NCBI GenBank assembly: GCA_021234155.1
Contig: JAJEKV010000020.1
Coordinates: forward strand, 2,839,275 to 2,903,274
From: Isoetes taiwanensis
Lineage: Eukaryota > Streptophyta > Lycopodiopsida > Isoetales > Isoetaceae
DNA: 64,000 nucleotides
Reading direction: 5' to 3'
Shown: piece after piece, positions 20,377 to 34,000 of the stretch
Layout of the letters: each line of letters begins with the position of its first letter
Numbering within the stretch: position 1 is the first letter of the stretch
Program-made: the position numbers and the translations under genes
Notes under the pieces: generated by a model
Seen by the model: only the letters and a program-made list of their open reading frames with translations
What the model was told of the DNA's origin: nothing
The model's database searches: none

Positions 20377-21018
20377 GATAAATTTCTTGTAACATTAAAT
20401 CCCAAAGTGACACAAGCACAATAAGTGGGAAAATGATGCCCTTGTCTTTTGAGATCCAAATAGATAAGATAAAGATAAGATAAATTTTTACGTCCACGGG
20501 AACCCAACGGGTTATAGAACGGAACTAAGTTGAATTGAGTTTTTTTCATCCACACCAAAAAGGCTTATGAGAAAGCTATATAATGCTCCTTATTATAGAT
20601 TAGACGTTTTTGATATTTTTATACCTATGAAATGCCAAAGTGATATAAGCAACTTGGATGTTATCGATATTTTTATACCATTGGAATCTCGAGATGACAT
20701 GGACAAATGATGCCATGTGTTTTTCGAGATTCTCCAGTAGAGAGCTATAGAATGTTTCAAATTTAAATAAACCACATCTTTAATCATTAGATGGTTCATT
20801 GAGACTTCCCAATTAAGGACATCACAATGTCTCCTACTTTCATTTTGGTGCTTCTTCTTCATCACACGTTAAAAATCTATTTATCTGTCTATCTTCATCA
20901 CATGCCATCTTCTACTTCTATGTCCCCTTTGGTGGTACGTCTTTCTCAAGGCAGTGTCCCCCCCCCAGATGAAAATGAGTTTCTTACAACTACTAACTAA
21001 GTAATGGTGTGAAAAATG
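20377..21018. other. AT-rich, no gene recognised
   Basis: ATGATGCC followed by a TTTTGAGAT or TTTTTCGAGAT string occurs twice (about 20433 and 20706), suggesting an old duplication of about 270 bases. A C-run of nine lies at about 20958. Confidence 0.3.
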
Positions 21019-21550
21019 CTTTTCTCGAGCTCGTACAATAGTGCGGCATAAGTTGACCATATAAGAGGATATACCGATATATATCTTCTTATAGAAATCA
21101 TATAAATGGACGTATAACATTTACAATATTAACTATCAAATAACGATAATTATACAATTTTCTAGCATAAATTGACTATATAAACTGATGATATGCAGGA
21201 GACAATCATTTAAAGCAACATATCATTTTTCTCGGGCTTGTACAATCATGCGAGCATAAGTTGACCAAATAAGAGGATATTCATCTTCTTATATAAATCA
21301 GGAGCGCAGTAAATATCGGACGCTGACATGTTATACCCACGGGCATATCCATGGTATATCCGTGTGTTTGACATGTTATAGCCACGCCCAAAAAAAATTA
21401 CACGGCGTTTTTGTGGACTTAGCGGATTTTTTGCCATTTAAGGCTGGGTATAACATGTCAGCGTCCGACATTTACCGCGATGGTATAAATCATTAATATA
21501 AATATAAATGGACGTATGGCATTTACATAATTAACTAACTACATAACAAG
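21019..21550. repeat. Tandem duplication (about 207-bp unit) hosting a MITE
   Basis: TTTTCTCGAGCTCGTACAAT...GCATAAGTTGACC..ATAAGAGGATAT (21019 on) is repeated at about 21226, and the AAATGGACGTAT..CATTTAC end of the unit is found at 21107 and again at 21505, after the MITE. A third, weaker partial copy lies near 21785 (ATAAGTTGACTAGGC). Confidence 0.75.
21301..21483. mobile_element. 183-bp Mutator-like MITE with 9-bp target duplication
   Basis: The element is flanked on both sides by TATAAATCA (21292-21300 and 21484-21492), a 9-bp duplication typical of Mutator superfamily insertions. Its ends are inverted repeats of about 38 bp: GTAAATATCGGACGCTGACA with TGTTATACCCA on the left matches the complement of TGGGTATAACATGTCAGCG...ATTTAC on the right with one or two mismatches. 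No coding capacity, so it is non-autonomous. Near-perfect ends suggest recent insertion. It lies 600 bp upstream of the PSD start codon. Confidence 0.9.
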
Positions 21551-22086
21551 AAATGTTCAGTGTTAGGAAAATTTTTAGAACCTACCAAAAAATCTCCTGA
21601 TGGCCCCTAATAAATTTGATATTTCAAGTATTTGGCCGGAAATTTGTATTGTTCTTATGACCATTCTATTCTATTCTTGTAGAATTTTTTTCTGCCAAGC
21701 ACTAACTCGATCCAAAAGTTTCAGTTTTCATTGGGAAAAACATTTTTTTCTCAGTTCTCGGAAAGCTGTAATTGTATAATTTCCTAACATAATAAGTTGA
21801 CTAGGCCTATGTAAACGATATGCACAAGGAACATTTGAAAGAGAGATATTTTCATATAATTTTATAATTTTACGCGGCAAATTAAAAAGGAAGGTAGTTT
21901 TAAACCAGTATACAAATTTGACGATAGAGTTCTTGTCGTGCTCCTGTTCCACCATAGCCATTTGCTCAAACATAACTCCGGCAAAGTCCTATTTGCAGTT
22001 ATGCTGTTTGTTTATTCTAGAAGACCGTGTGGAGTTGGCAGCCCCACGTTGACAGAGTTCCATATAAATGTGGACTCTGGCTAAAA
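21551..22086. other. Upstream region of the PSD gene
   Basis: This is the probable promoter and 5' leader of the downstream gene. CATATAAATG at about 22061 is TATA-like, but it is too close to the ATG at 22087 to be the sole core promoter unless the leader is very short. No other motif is convincing. Confidence 0.35.
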
Positions 22087-25000
22087 ATGGGCCAGTTTAT
22101 TTCTCGCAGAGTGAGACGCAGCAGCTCTCGCAGTTCTATGTCTTCCCTTGGTAGCGCCTGTTCTGGTTCGGGCGATTCTACATCAGGAGAAAGCAGTAAA
22201 TCTTGGTGGAAATGGGGTAGACGGAAAAAGGATTCCAGCAATCATAAGTTGCTCACAACGGAAGATTTTTTTGGAATAGTTCGTATCGAGCTTGTTGAGG
22301 TACGAACGCAATGTTTCATGTCAATCTTTGCTCGCATCTCATTGCCTAGTCTGTTACTGGGTAACAATAGTTTCACCTCTGAAACATGTATCTGCAAGTA
22401 GATTCTAAACAACAGTCTCTCGAACATTCTTCATATCAGCAATATTGTGAGGCAGCGTGGGAGAAATCATTAAAGGACAACATAAATCTTATATTATATA
22501 TGTCGTACTAAATTAAGGCATCACTTGCGTAGGCAATGACACTGGAACACTAGAGCACTTTTTATGCGGCAAAGCACATGGCTGCTACTTATGTTGGTTT
22601 TGCTGTTCTTGTATGCAGGCACAGATGCCTTTTAAAGAGAAATGGTTTGCTTGTGTTTCCCTTGGAGAGCAGACTTTTCGTACAAAGAAATCAGACAAGT
22701 CATGATCTTAGCCTCGCCTTTATATGTGTATTTCTTTTCTTGCCAGTCTTGCATGTTTTTGCATACGATCTATTGTTGTTAGACAACCCAGCCCGGTTTC
22801 AAAGTGTTTTGCAGCTGTACTTACAATGAAATATTCTGATTAATTCACTACCACAGCGACCTAGTAAATTCCACAGGTCTTGTTTGACACCAATGCCAAT
22901 TCATCTCAATACCCTTGAGGCACTGCATAATTATAATGAAAAGTATATCTGCGATCTTATAATAAGCAACAAGGGACAATGCAATGCAATTTTCATGTTT
23001 ATGCTAACAACTAATACTGATATACTATAACTGTGGAGATTCTATTGTGTGAAATAAAAAGGGTTTAAATTGGGGCACAAGCATCGGGAATCAGTTCGAA
23101 TGTGCCTAGTGATATCTGACTACCTTTCTTGTTTTTGCAGAACAGAGAACCCTAAATGGAACTCGGTGAGTATTGTTTATGCAATTTCAATATCACACGT
23201 TATTATAGTGAAGAAACTTGTAGAGGGTTGCGTAGCCTTCTCGATTATTCTCCAGTACAATTAACGATGAGGCATTTCTGAAAAGTTTAGCTCAAATTCT
23301 GGACTGTATCTATCAGTGTCTTGGCTTTCATGATTCAACAAATGTTATGCTTTTGCAGACAAACGAGTTTTTGTAAAAATAATCAAACTACTGGAGCATC
23401 AGTTGTTAGTTAGCTGTAAATGCTGTAAATTGTAAGACCTATGCTATTATCAAATCTGCAATCAAAGTCATCTTCAGTGACACCTTATTACAGTTTATAA
23501 CATCATCCGAAACCTTTAATATGAACATATTAGTTTTTTATGCATCATGCTAGGGGTTATTCACATTTTGTTAGAGCCTTATGCCATATAAGTACATCAA
23601 TTACCTTTCACCTACAAACAATCTTCTAGCTCTAAATGTATGTGTTAAACAAGTTAGCAAGTAAAGCAGAAACAGAAACAAAAACACAAGAAGCTTATGA
23701 AAATTTGGCAAGAGGAACTAGTGTGCTCTCTAATATCTGATGCACAGGAGAAGAAAGTTGTTCTTGAGAGGAACGGACCTAGAATTGTGCGTATTTCAGT
23801 GTTTCAGGTATTCTATTATGTCCTTTATTGATACATGTTTCTCTATCTACGATTGCCAAAAGTTTCTTATTGAAGGGTAATTCTGTAATTTAATTACGTC
23901 TATTCATGACTATAAAGAGTAGTCGAACCAAACCTGGAAGGGCCATTATATAGTATGAGTGTCATGTGCAGCTAATGAAGGTTATGATCTTAAAAGAGCT
24001 CTGGGTTATGACAAGCAGAATCTTCAGCCTCAAAATAGGAAGGTATTAAAGTACCTTATACACCTCTGACACTGTTGAAATAGGCCCCAAAAATCATTAA
24101 GTGAGGGTTAGAGCCGCAGGCAACAGTTTAACAAGGCAATTATAATCATGTATGCAAATTCTGACTTTAGGCCAAATATTAATAAAACACGTTACCCTTC
24201 AGGAGACTGCACACTCCAACTTGCTAAGAGATATGGGTCAAACAAATGGTAAGCCTTTAGTGCTCGATCATTGGAGGTTTTTGGATTTCTCCAACTTTTC
24301 AGCTGATAAAGTTGCTGGAGTAAGGCACCGAATATTATAAAGTATTTGAGCATTAAGTCATAAAAGACCTCATTTAGAATACTATAGGCAATTTAGGTAA
24401 AGACTTGTCTTTCAACATAGATCTGGCCAAAGAAAGCAGTGTTCTGTTGCACGTCAAATGATGATTTAAGGGTATACATGACTCAGAGTCAGACACATAA
24501 TAAGAGCTTCTAATAAGTTGAACAGTTCAGGTTAACGACTGACAGATAATTGCATTCAGCTAAACTCATTAGTCATATGGTAAAACTGAATGGTATGGCA
24601 TTTTTCTAATGAAGAAGTTTTGAGGGACCAGACAAGTGGAGCTCTTGCTGATAATTACATTCAGCTAAACTCATTGGTTGATATGGTAAAACTGAATGGT
24701 ATGGCATTTTTCTACTGAAGGAGTTTTGAAGGACCAGACAAGTGATGCTTCCAAGATATGATCTTGGACAGCAGAAACTTGCTGTAGGGTATAGATGCAT
24801 TTTTATATAATTATATTCAGCTAAACTCATTGGTCGATATGGTAAAACTGAATGGTATGGCATTTTTCTAGTGAAGAAGTTTTGAAGGACCAGACAAGTG
24901 ATGCTTCCAAGATATGATCTTAGACAGCAGAAACTTGCTGTGGGGAGAAAGAAAGTATGATTATATTATTGTCTACGAGAGACCACTTGGGTCTATAAGA

Positions 25001-28000
25001 CCAATTATTACAGCAATCATGTACAGCATTGCAGCCTCCTAGATATGCTGCATAAAAACGAAAGAAGGAAAAAAGCAAAATTGGAACATTCAAATTAAGG
25101 GACGTTTGTCTTCTTCCTAGCCACTGGCTCAAAGTATGAGGTGATGTCAGGCTTGTTTTCTCTTTTAAAGGACTGCTTATGCCCTATCTTTACTGCCTGC
25201 TTTATTCTTCTTGACACGTTCATCTTTACCCATCTTGGAATAGGATTAGATGGTTCCAGGAAGAGGGCCCGACTTCCATTTATTATTATTATCACCTTCA
25301 GTGAAAGAGAGTGATCTGCCTTTGTGTAAAGTCATTTTCCCGTCCAATTTTCCCCCCAGCATGCTTCTTCGACAGAATTATATTATGATCTGTCATTTGA
25401 TGATTGAATAAAGCTATACATTTCTGGACCTCATATCTGATAAGTTTTGAAAGGGAGGTAGGTTCCTAAAAGAGGCAATGGAATTTGCATCGTAATTCAT
25501 AGTATAACTAGACATGTGAAAATGAAGTGTTCCTCAGAAAGAAACCTGCAGATCTCTTAATATGAGACATTCAGCAAAGAGAAAGTTTTCTTTTTGGAGT
25601 ACCAGAACATAGATATCAATAAGTCTTATCAAAGACTCTTGATTGATCATGCCAAAATTAACTGCAACCAGTTAACAAATGATGTCCGCCCCCTCCCCCT
25701 AATGGCAAAAAAACAATTTGATCTTCCATTGGGAAGTGGAAAAAAAGGTTCACATAAACTATTGGACAATTTTCCCACATACTTGGAGTACGTCTGAAAA
25801 GACTCTATCACATTGAAATTGCACTCTTTCACGTTCTAGCACAATATATACATGCTCTATTTAGAAAGGAAAAATGTGGTGGCATACAAGTGCTAGTGCT
25901 TGAACTGAAACAGTATTGCCATGCCAGTACTCTGATACTGCTGCATGTCTTTACATAATCTTGCATGGATGCCTTTGTCTTCCACTGATCAGTGTTTAGC
26001 CTGCGTATCTGGTCATTTGTACAGATGAGTCTGGTGCCAGCGCTAATAGAAGGCAGAGGGTAAAGGTGTAATGGTATAACAACATGAAATAGATAAGATA
26101 GGGACAAAAGGGGGATCCTCCCAGCAACAGGAATATCAGAACTTATTATTTTCTGTCTACAAAATTATATGCAGAATGGTAAATAGAAGATTCAACAGCT
26201 CAATATTAGATGCACATGGCCAAGGCAGTTGCTACTTAGCCATAGTTTCATTTTCTTTTTCTTTAACGCTTCGTTTGTACATTTGAGTTGTAATATGCTA
26301 GACTGTGGGATTTCTCCTTATGTTACATGTCCATATTTTGGTTTCATGGACATTAAGATGCTAAGGGTTTTTTGCGTATGTGAATAAATTCTTGCTTTCT
26401 TTCTTAGCTTGACATAATTATCACATCATCATAAGAACTCTCATAGACGGTGGAACATTCTTGAAACCATGAAGTTGACTTGGGAAATTACCCCAACGCT
26501 GTATGGCCTTTCAGATGTCTTTAATCTCATAGAGGTTTGAGGCTTTTGAAGATCGAAAAACGAACTCCCATGCAATAGAACTCTCTTAGATAAATATATG
26601 AATCTGTCAAATGCTGCATCCACTATTTAGCAATATACCCAATTTCCTAGACGTGTTATTGATGTCTGGGAATGGTAGCTCTCTTTTCTTTTCTGGTTTC
26701 ATGAGCATGCTAAGATGTTATAATGGTTGAAATAAATGTAGCAAGGTGGTTTATTTCACAGGTTGCATGTTTACTGTTTTGCCCAGAGTAAGAGGCGTGC
26801 AAGCACTTTGATGGGCTACACAGAAGTTGATCTTTCAATTGCTCTGAATGAGGTGGATCTTTACTTGAATCTTAAGACTTTAACAGTTTCGCATTAGACT
26901 TATATTTTTGGCCATGTAGATACATCCTTTTGACACATGCTTATGCAACGTACTAGAAAATTTCGTAGGTACAAAATTTACGAGGACCATCATTGTTAGA
27001 CGCTATAGGCTACTAGATATCAAGCCTAGGCCTCCGGCGTGCACGTCAATGTAATGGATGGGTCCTTAGTGGGTCAATTCTGTGCCCGTTATCATATTTT
27101 TCTAATACTCCCCATGATTGGCTTACCCTGCAAGTCAGATGTACACCGTGGACCGCAAGCTTGACTCATGCTTAACTGCGGATGAACTGACTGGTTATTG
27201 AACATCATGCTCGCGGGCCAACTGGTCCCTTTTCTGCCCAATGTATTGTCAGTTGATGTAAATGGGTCTGCTGAATCGTGCATAAGCCGCTGTACATAGG
27301 CAGTTATGGCATACCCTCTCCTTCAACCCTATGGGCTGAAGAAAAATCTTCAGCTTAAAAAATGAATCACATTTGCTGAAGTCTGTTTAATGCCCACTTG
27401 ACACTGCCACCAATGGATTGATGAGCATACTGATTTCTTGTGGGGAACAAGTTAAACGGTCCTTTTGGACAAAATTAATATTTTGTTACGGTTGGGAGGT
27501 TTTACATTCCTTTGTAGCAAAAGCCAGCACACCTGTTGACCTAAACAAAGTGGTTTTCTTGGCCTGTTTTTTTTTCAGGATATTGAACACAGTGCATTAA
27601 ATTATGATTTGGTTAATCCAACAGCAAAAAGTACAGTTATTGGAAGAATAACTCTTTCTTATAACATGGAGGTATGTTTTCTGTTACGTGCACGTAATCT
27701 TTTGTGCCCCATTAATTATCCCTGTCCATTTGCATTAGCATCAATAAGTTATAATATTTACCTTGGAGACGAGAAATTTATGCAGAGCAATTGTCTTTGA
27801 ATTATTTTATCTCAATTAAGGTGAATTTCCAATTAATGCAGGATAGAGTTCAGACTGAAAGGGACTTTGCTCGGCGCATACTTACTATTGTGGTATTTGT
27901 TGAATATTTAAATTGCTCATCACTAACCTATGCTTTTATTACTTTACTTATCATTTAACAAGTTGTTAGGAAGTACAATGTGCATAACAGGTTTTGTCAC

Positions 28001-31000
28001 TATAGCATTCCTCAAAATAAATATACGCATAAAAATACTATATGTATGTGTGTTAGATGAAATGTATATGGTTGATTAGTTTGACGTACAGAATTTTTGG
28101 CTACAAAGCGATTAAGATACAATAATGACAATTGCTATATTGGGCATGGGAATGTTTGTCTATGGGTCACTATCATGGGAGGAAGGTCTTCCCTGCCTGT
28201 AGCCTAAATAGGATGCTGCTTAGGAGCTGATCTTGGACATGTATCTTAAAAAGACAGAAATAAAGATTTGTTAATGTGTACAGACGACACATAGTGTCTA
28301 AGGTGTGAATATGGGCGTTGCACAAGAGCCACATGTAAGATCTTAAGGATCTACCTAGGAGCATAGATCCTACCCTGTCACTTACATATAAGTCATACAT
28401 GGGAGTCTTCTAATTGCTAGGATCTTACCTCATGGACAGATTCTTCTGTCTCTGCATGTTTTATAGATTCAAACTACAATGTTTGATTGTAGATCCATGA
28501 AAGATGCAACTGCTCATTTCACATAAGAGACGAACTATCTTGCCTTCTCTATTTGGCCTGACAACCTATTTCTCTCTATTTCTCAAATTGAGAGGGCAGA
28601 AAGTTTCTGTGTTTTTATGCACATATATTTTAAGAAATAGAAGTTGCATCCACCAGCTATGGATGCATATTGTTACTTTGCCATTGCTTGCTTCATATTG
28701 CATATGTCCAATGAAGATGCAGTATTGCTTCTCTTGATATTGATTAAATTCATATCAGAATAGTTGTTCCTCTTTTCAATAATCTCAAAATTTAGAATTG
28801 CTGTTGTGAAATTTTTAGGACTACGATGGAAATGGGGAGTTAAGCTTTCCAGAGTTTCATGATTTGATCAAAGCCTTTGGAAACAAGATGTCTGATGAAA
28901 AGGTACGTTATGCATGTGATTGTCAGATCCTTTCAGTTGTATACAAGTTCATGTCATGCTCTGCCAAATTGTCTGGGTCTGTGGTGATATATTGCGAGAA
29001 GTATCAATATCCCAGTCAGTGGAAATGCTTGAAAGGCATCTGGTCTGTAAATCAGTTTCGCAGACAGTTCATAAGGTAGCAGCATGTGATCAATATCTGT
29101 TGCTACAATTACCTAGTAACCATTAACATGATGGAAGCAATAACCCGATTGATTCTGAAGTACTGTTAATGGGACAAAGTAGTTACATCTTGCCCCCCCA
29201 TCTGAACCTTCGCCTATGTTAATGTTCTCTTCTAAATTCTTGTGAGTCTGTCTTGTTGCCAGATAGGTCCTTCTATAGTGATTGTACTATGTCCATTATC
29301 ATATATTCCCAACACTCAAGTCCAGCCCTTGCATTCCTCACTTCCTGATTCAAACTAAGTGCTCTATCACTGGGATATTGGTACAGCTTTGTGCCAGATA
29401 GGTCCTTGTACTGAGATTGTGTTGTGCCTATTACGATTGCTATGCAATGAGGCGATGAAGCTAAGAAAAAGCTAGCAATATAAAAGACTCTTCTTTTCTC
29501 AACTATCAGCTTATAAATAGTATAAGTATCAAATTGGGAACATCTTACATTGTTAGTTGATATATTCTAATACATCATGCAAACCATTTAGTTGCTCTTT
29601 CTTGCTTTTCTAAGCTCCAATTGAGCTGGCATTCTTTGTATGCTCTATGATAAAAATGTCACATTTCTCCTGTTTAGGTTATAATTATTTTCGCACATTC
29701 TAACACCAATCAGTACCAGCAGTGTACTTGTGAGCTTCCGTTCATTCTCTAGCCCATTTAGCAGTTACTGTATGTAGATCCAGATCTCGGACTTACCTGT
29801 TATGGATAACTTCATAACAACCATGAGGATTTGTTAATTCTGTGCTTCTTTTGGGGGTTGTACTTGTGTTATTGAGGGAGCCAGCAGGGGAAAAACCAAG
29901 CTGTTTGTTGTTGTATCTGGGTATGTTTTCCGATATGCATTTAGGCTCATAGCTACTGCTTGGACTGCAGCTGAAACTTCTTTTTGAGGAAGCTGATGAG
30001 AATCATGATGGGAAAGTCAGTGCGGACGAGCTGGCCAGTCTTTTAGCCATCCGCAAAGAAAAGTAAGATTTGGTTATTAGTAATGATTGGACTTTCTTAA
30101 GTAAAATAAACATTGCATATGGATTTCTAGTAATGCTTGATGTTTCATCCCATAAGTTATAAACGGATAGACTACACAAATACCACATTTGTCAGCTTAG
30201 AATTTTTGCTATGAATTGCTGAATTGTTCCTGATAATTTATTTCCCTCTATAATTTGCTGCGGACTATGTTGTCTTCGTGGGTGGCTGGTTGGATGACAT
30301 GAGTTGAAAAATGTATGCGTTTGTATGCAGGACAGTGCTAATCAAAAGATGCCCAGTATGTGGGGAGCTTTTTAATGATATGGACGGCCTCAACGATATG
30401 ATTCATATGAGTTTATGCTTTGACGAAGGCACAGGACATGAGATAATGACAGGAGGATTTCTTACGGAGAAACAGGCTTCTCATGGGTACTTTCATTCAT
30501 CTGAATATGTGTGAATTACGATATGCTTTGTCACATGTCAGTATAAGCTGAGGAATGTGCTGTGGGCCATTTCCTCTTTGCTCTATGGTTAATACGTGTT
30601 CAAATTAAGTGAATGACGTTGTTGTATGATTAATATGTGTTCCTTCTACTGCTGTCAGATGGATGTTCAAATTAAGTGAATGGGCTAGTCTGTCTACCTA
30701 TGATGTAGGATTAAAAGAAGGCAAACATGCTGCTCATATACTGGTAAGTAATGATGCATTGAAGGAATTTCGATTTAAAGTTCTCTTACATGAGAACCAA
30801 AGCAATCCGAAATAGAGGTGGATTCGGACAAAAGATCTGGAAAGAATACATATATGCATGGATATTTAACTTCAATTACAAAGTGAAATTGCAAATAAGC
30901 AAAGTTATTCTCAAAACCAGGACAGCTGCATAGTTAACTTTTCTTGGCCCTGTACATTGGCAGCTCTCATTTATAACACATGCTGCATGAGGAAACATAA

Positions 31001-34000
31001 AAATTGCATAGTGTTACATATCAACAATTTAATGCAATATGTCTCTTTCTGCGGTGTGTGTCATAAAATGAAAGCTGCTTGGGAGACTTGAGAGTTTGTG
31101 TTACCTATGTCTAACATGTCTTGTCTTCAGGTTTTCGACAGGAGAACAAAGGGCCTCATTGAAGAAATAATAGACAAAAAAATTGTTTTGGCAATGCGTG
31201 CTATTTACCAGTCCAAATTTGGTCTAGCATTACTTGATGCCGGTAATGTTTCTAAAACATAGTGGCTTATGACTTTGTATAAATTACAAAAGTTTGAGAT
31301 TCAAAAACCTGTATCGCTCTACAATACTGTGTCTTCAAGCTGGGTTTTCTCCTGAGTCGAAGCAGTTTGTGGCGATCTCTAACTGGTGTATATGGTGTTA
31401 AATCTGCAACTGTTAACGATGTCGGGGCATGAGATGTTCAGTATAAGGTCTCATACACAAACGAATTTTCTCATCCAAGATTAAACGTGAGTATATTGGC
31501 CAGCCCAGAGAAGAGTAATAATACAGCTATTGAGGATAACACAGTTTCCTTCATGCAGATGTTGGGTATTAGAAACGGAACTCCTGTAGGCACATCTACT
31601 TACTTTTGTATGACATTTTTGCATTGTGTCCTCCCTTTGGTGTGGAAATATAATTTAAATTCTGAAAGACGCAAGAAAGAACTCAAAGAACAAAGATTAA
31701 ACTAGTCATACATACTTTTTTCTTTTTTGCGTTTGTCACATGAGAACACTTACAGATGGCATATTTTGAGCTTTTATTTAAATTCCATGTACAGTTGCTT
31801 TCAATTTGAGGAAAGTTACATGTTAAAGTAAATTGACACTAGCTGTTATGCTAAATAACATGAGATATAAGTCTACAGCTGATAGATGAGAAGACAAGTC
31901 AAATAAGATTGAGTAAACATTTCTTGCATACATTGTTATAGACCGATAGAATAGGGATGTTTTAGCAAGTGAAACTAAAAATACTAGAGAAATTGAGAAT
32001 TAAAAGTGGAACTTGGCTCCGAAAAGTGGGTCCATGAGCCTCTTATTCTGAATAAAGAGTGCTTGAAGTCACTTTATATTTTTTCCCCTCTATTTTATTC
32101 TTATTGATTCTAAGCTGATATCGCTCTAGGGGTCTCCTTATCCTTATCGTCAATTCATTTTTGCTTGGCAGGTACAAAGAACCTGTTGCTGAGCATCTCT
32201 CAGAAACAAGGAAAGAGAATGGACGCGCCAGAGTCAGCATTGCAGATACCACAATTTGTTGAATTTTTCAAGGCAAGTTATGGTTGAGGGACTTGTATGA
32301 ACTTTACTCTTTACGTTCTGTTTCAACTTGATTTGGAGTAAGGAATTCATTATGGTATTTTAATTGATTGCTTAAGAACCATGATAAGCAGGAACGGATC
32401 AAAGCCTGATTTTTCCGAGATAGCTTTCAAAATGATTTGCAGGCTGTTTGCTTTGTCAAATTAGCTCTACGGTTTACTAATTTTAACTCTTGGTTTACTG
32501 ATGAACAGGACAGGATAGACATCGATGAATTCAAATATCCCATTGAGCAGTATAAGGTACTTGAAGTAACCAATCATTTGGAAGTCCTTTCGTATGTGCA
32601 CCTGTCTTTTAAGACAATTGATTTATTCACCCAACTAGGTTGTTCAATCTTAAGCTGACTTTAAGTTTTCTTATTATGTTTCTCGTTATTCAGCTGCTAA
32701 CTGTGTCAAGCTAGCTAGGTGATAAAGATCGGATGTATTTATTTGGTCTCAGAGACTCTGACGTTCATGTGATCTTTATGCATAATGTCCTGTTAAATTT
32801 TGTTATGCACGGTTGGCCACATCTGACGTGCGGCAACTAACGCAAGCACAATGCAAGGGACAAAAGAAGGCATGGAGCATGCAGAAGGACGACTGAAGTC
32901 GTTTGGGACATGTTTTAGAGGATAAGAGTGTCCATAGCAAACTGTAACGAGCTTCATCTATCTTAAAGTCTAAATGCTTGCTAAGTGCCACGTCATTGAT
33001 CCTAACTTAGCGTTGATGTGGCACACATGGCTTATAATTTAACTTCCTCCCTCAAGCCATATTTGGGTTGAAATTGAAGTTCAGGACTGACAGCAATTCT
33101 TTATAAATCAATGTTACGTCTTGTCAACAATCACCCCTTTTAACATTGATGAGGCGTGTTGGAAGGGTATCATTAAGCATTAGTAAAAATGTAAAGTTGG
33201 ACAATAAAAAGGTAAAGCATGAATATGGTATCATATTTGCTGAGTTCAGCTCGATTTTGTACACGCTGAAGGGTAACAGAAATAGATAAACGGTGTTTTT
33301 GCATGCTTGAGAAGTCACAATCCTGTTGACATCCTTAAAAGTCGCATAGTCTATTAACTGCCAAGTTGCAATTGACTCAAAAGCCAGTATGGCCATATTT
33401 TTTACAGGAATTATATGGTTGAAAACACTAATTGAACTTTTATCACATTGCAGACATTCAATGAATTTTTTACAAGGGAATTAAAGCCTGGCGCACGTCC
33501 CGTTGCACATTGTGACAATGATGCTGTTGCTGTTTGTGCTGCGGATAGTCGTTTGATGGCTTTCAATTCGACAACTGATGCAACTCGGTTTTGGATAAAG
33601 GTTGGTGTCCTATTTGAGTGCCATGTGTTTCAAATCACTTTATGATATATATAGGAAACCAGTGATCAGATAGAGATCATGAAAAAGCAAGGACGGTGGT
33701 ATAAACAGAGAGGTGAAATTAGAAAGCAAGAATGCCTGTATTAGTGGTATTGGGAGAGCCTTTTGCTCTAGTACATACTTTATTAACTAGGAGCTTTGGA
33801 GTGGTATTGCAAATTTAGAAAACGAAAACCCTGGCATCTACGGGAACAACTCTATATGACATTTTGAACCTGCAAGGAGATCACAAGTAGCTCTCTGATC
33901 TACCAAATACTCTAAATTTGATGGCTTCTCTCTCCTCCTCAATTCTGACCACTTCTCCCATCTGCAGCACCACAGCGAAGTTTTGACCCTCTTTTCTCTG

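Noticed and set aside
20220-20558. 112-residue minus-strand frame
   Set aside because: Runs straight through the GC hairpin and an AT-rich duplication; no known family.
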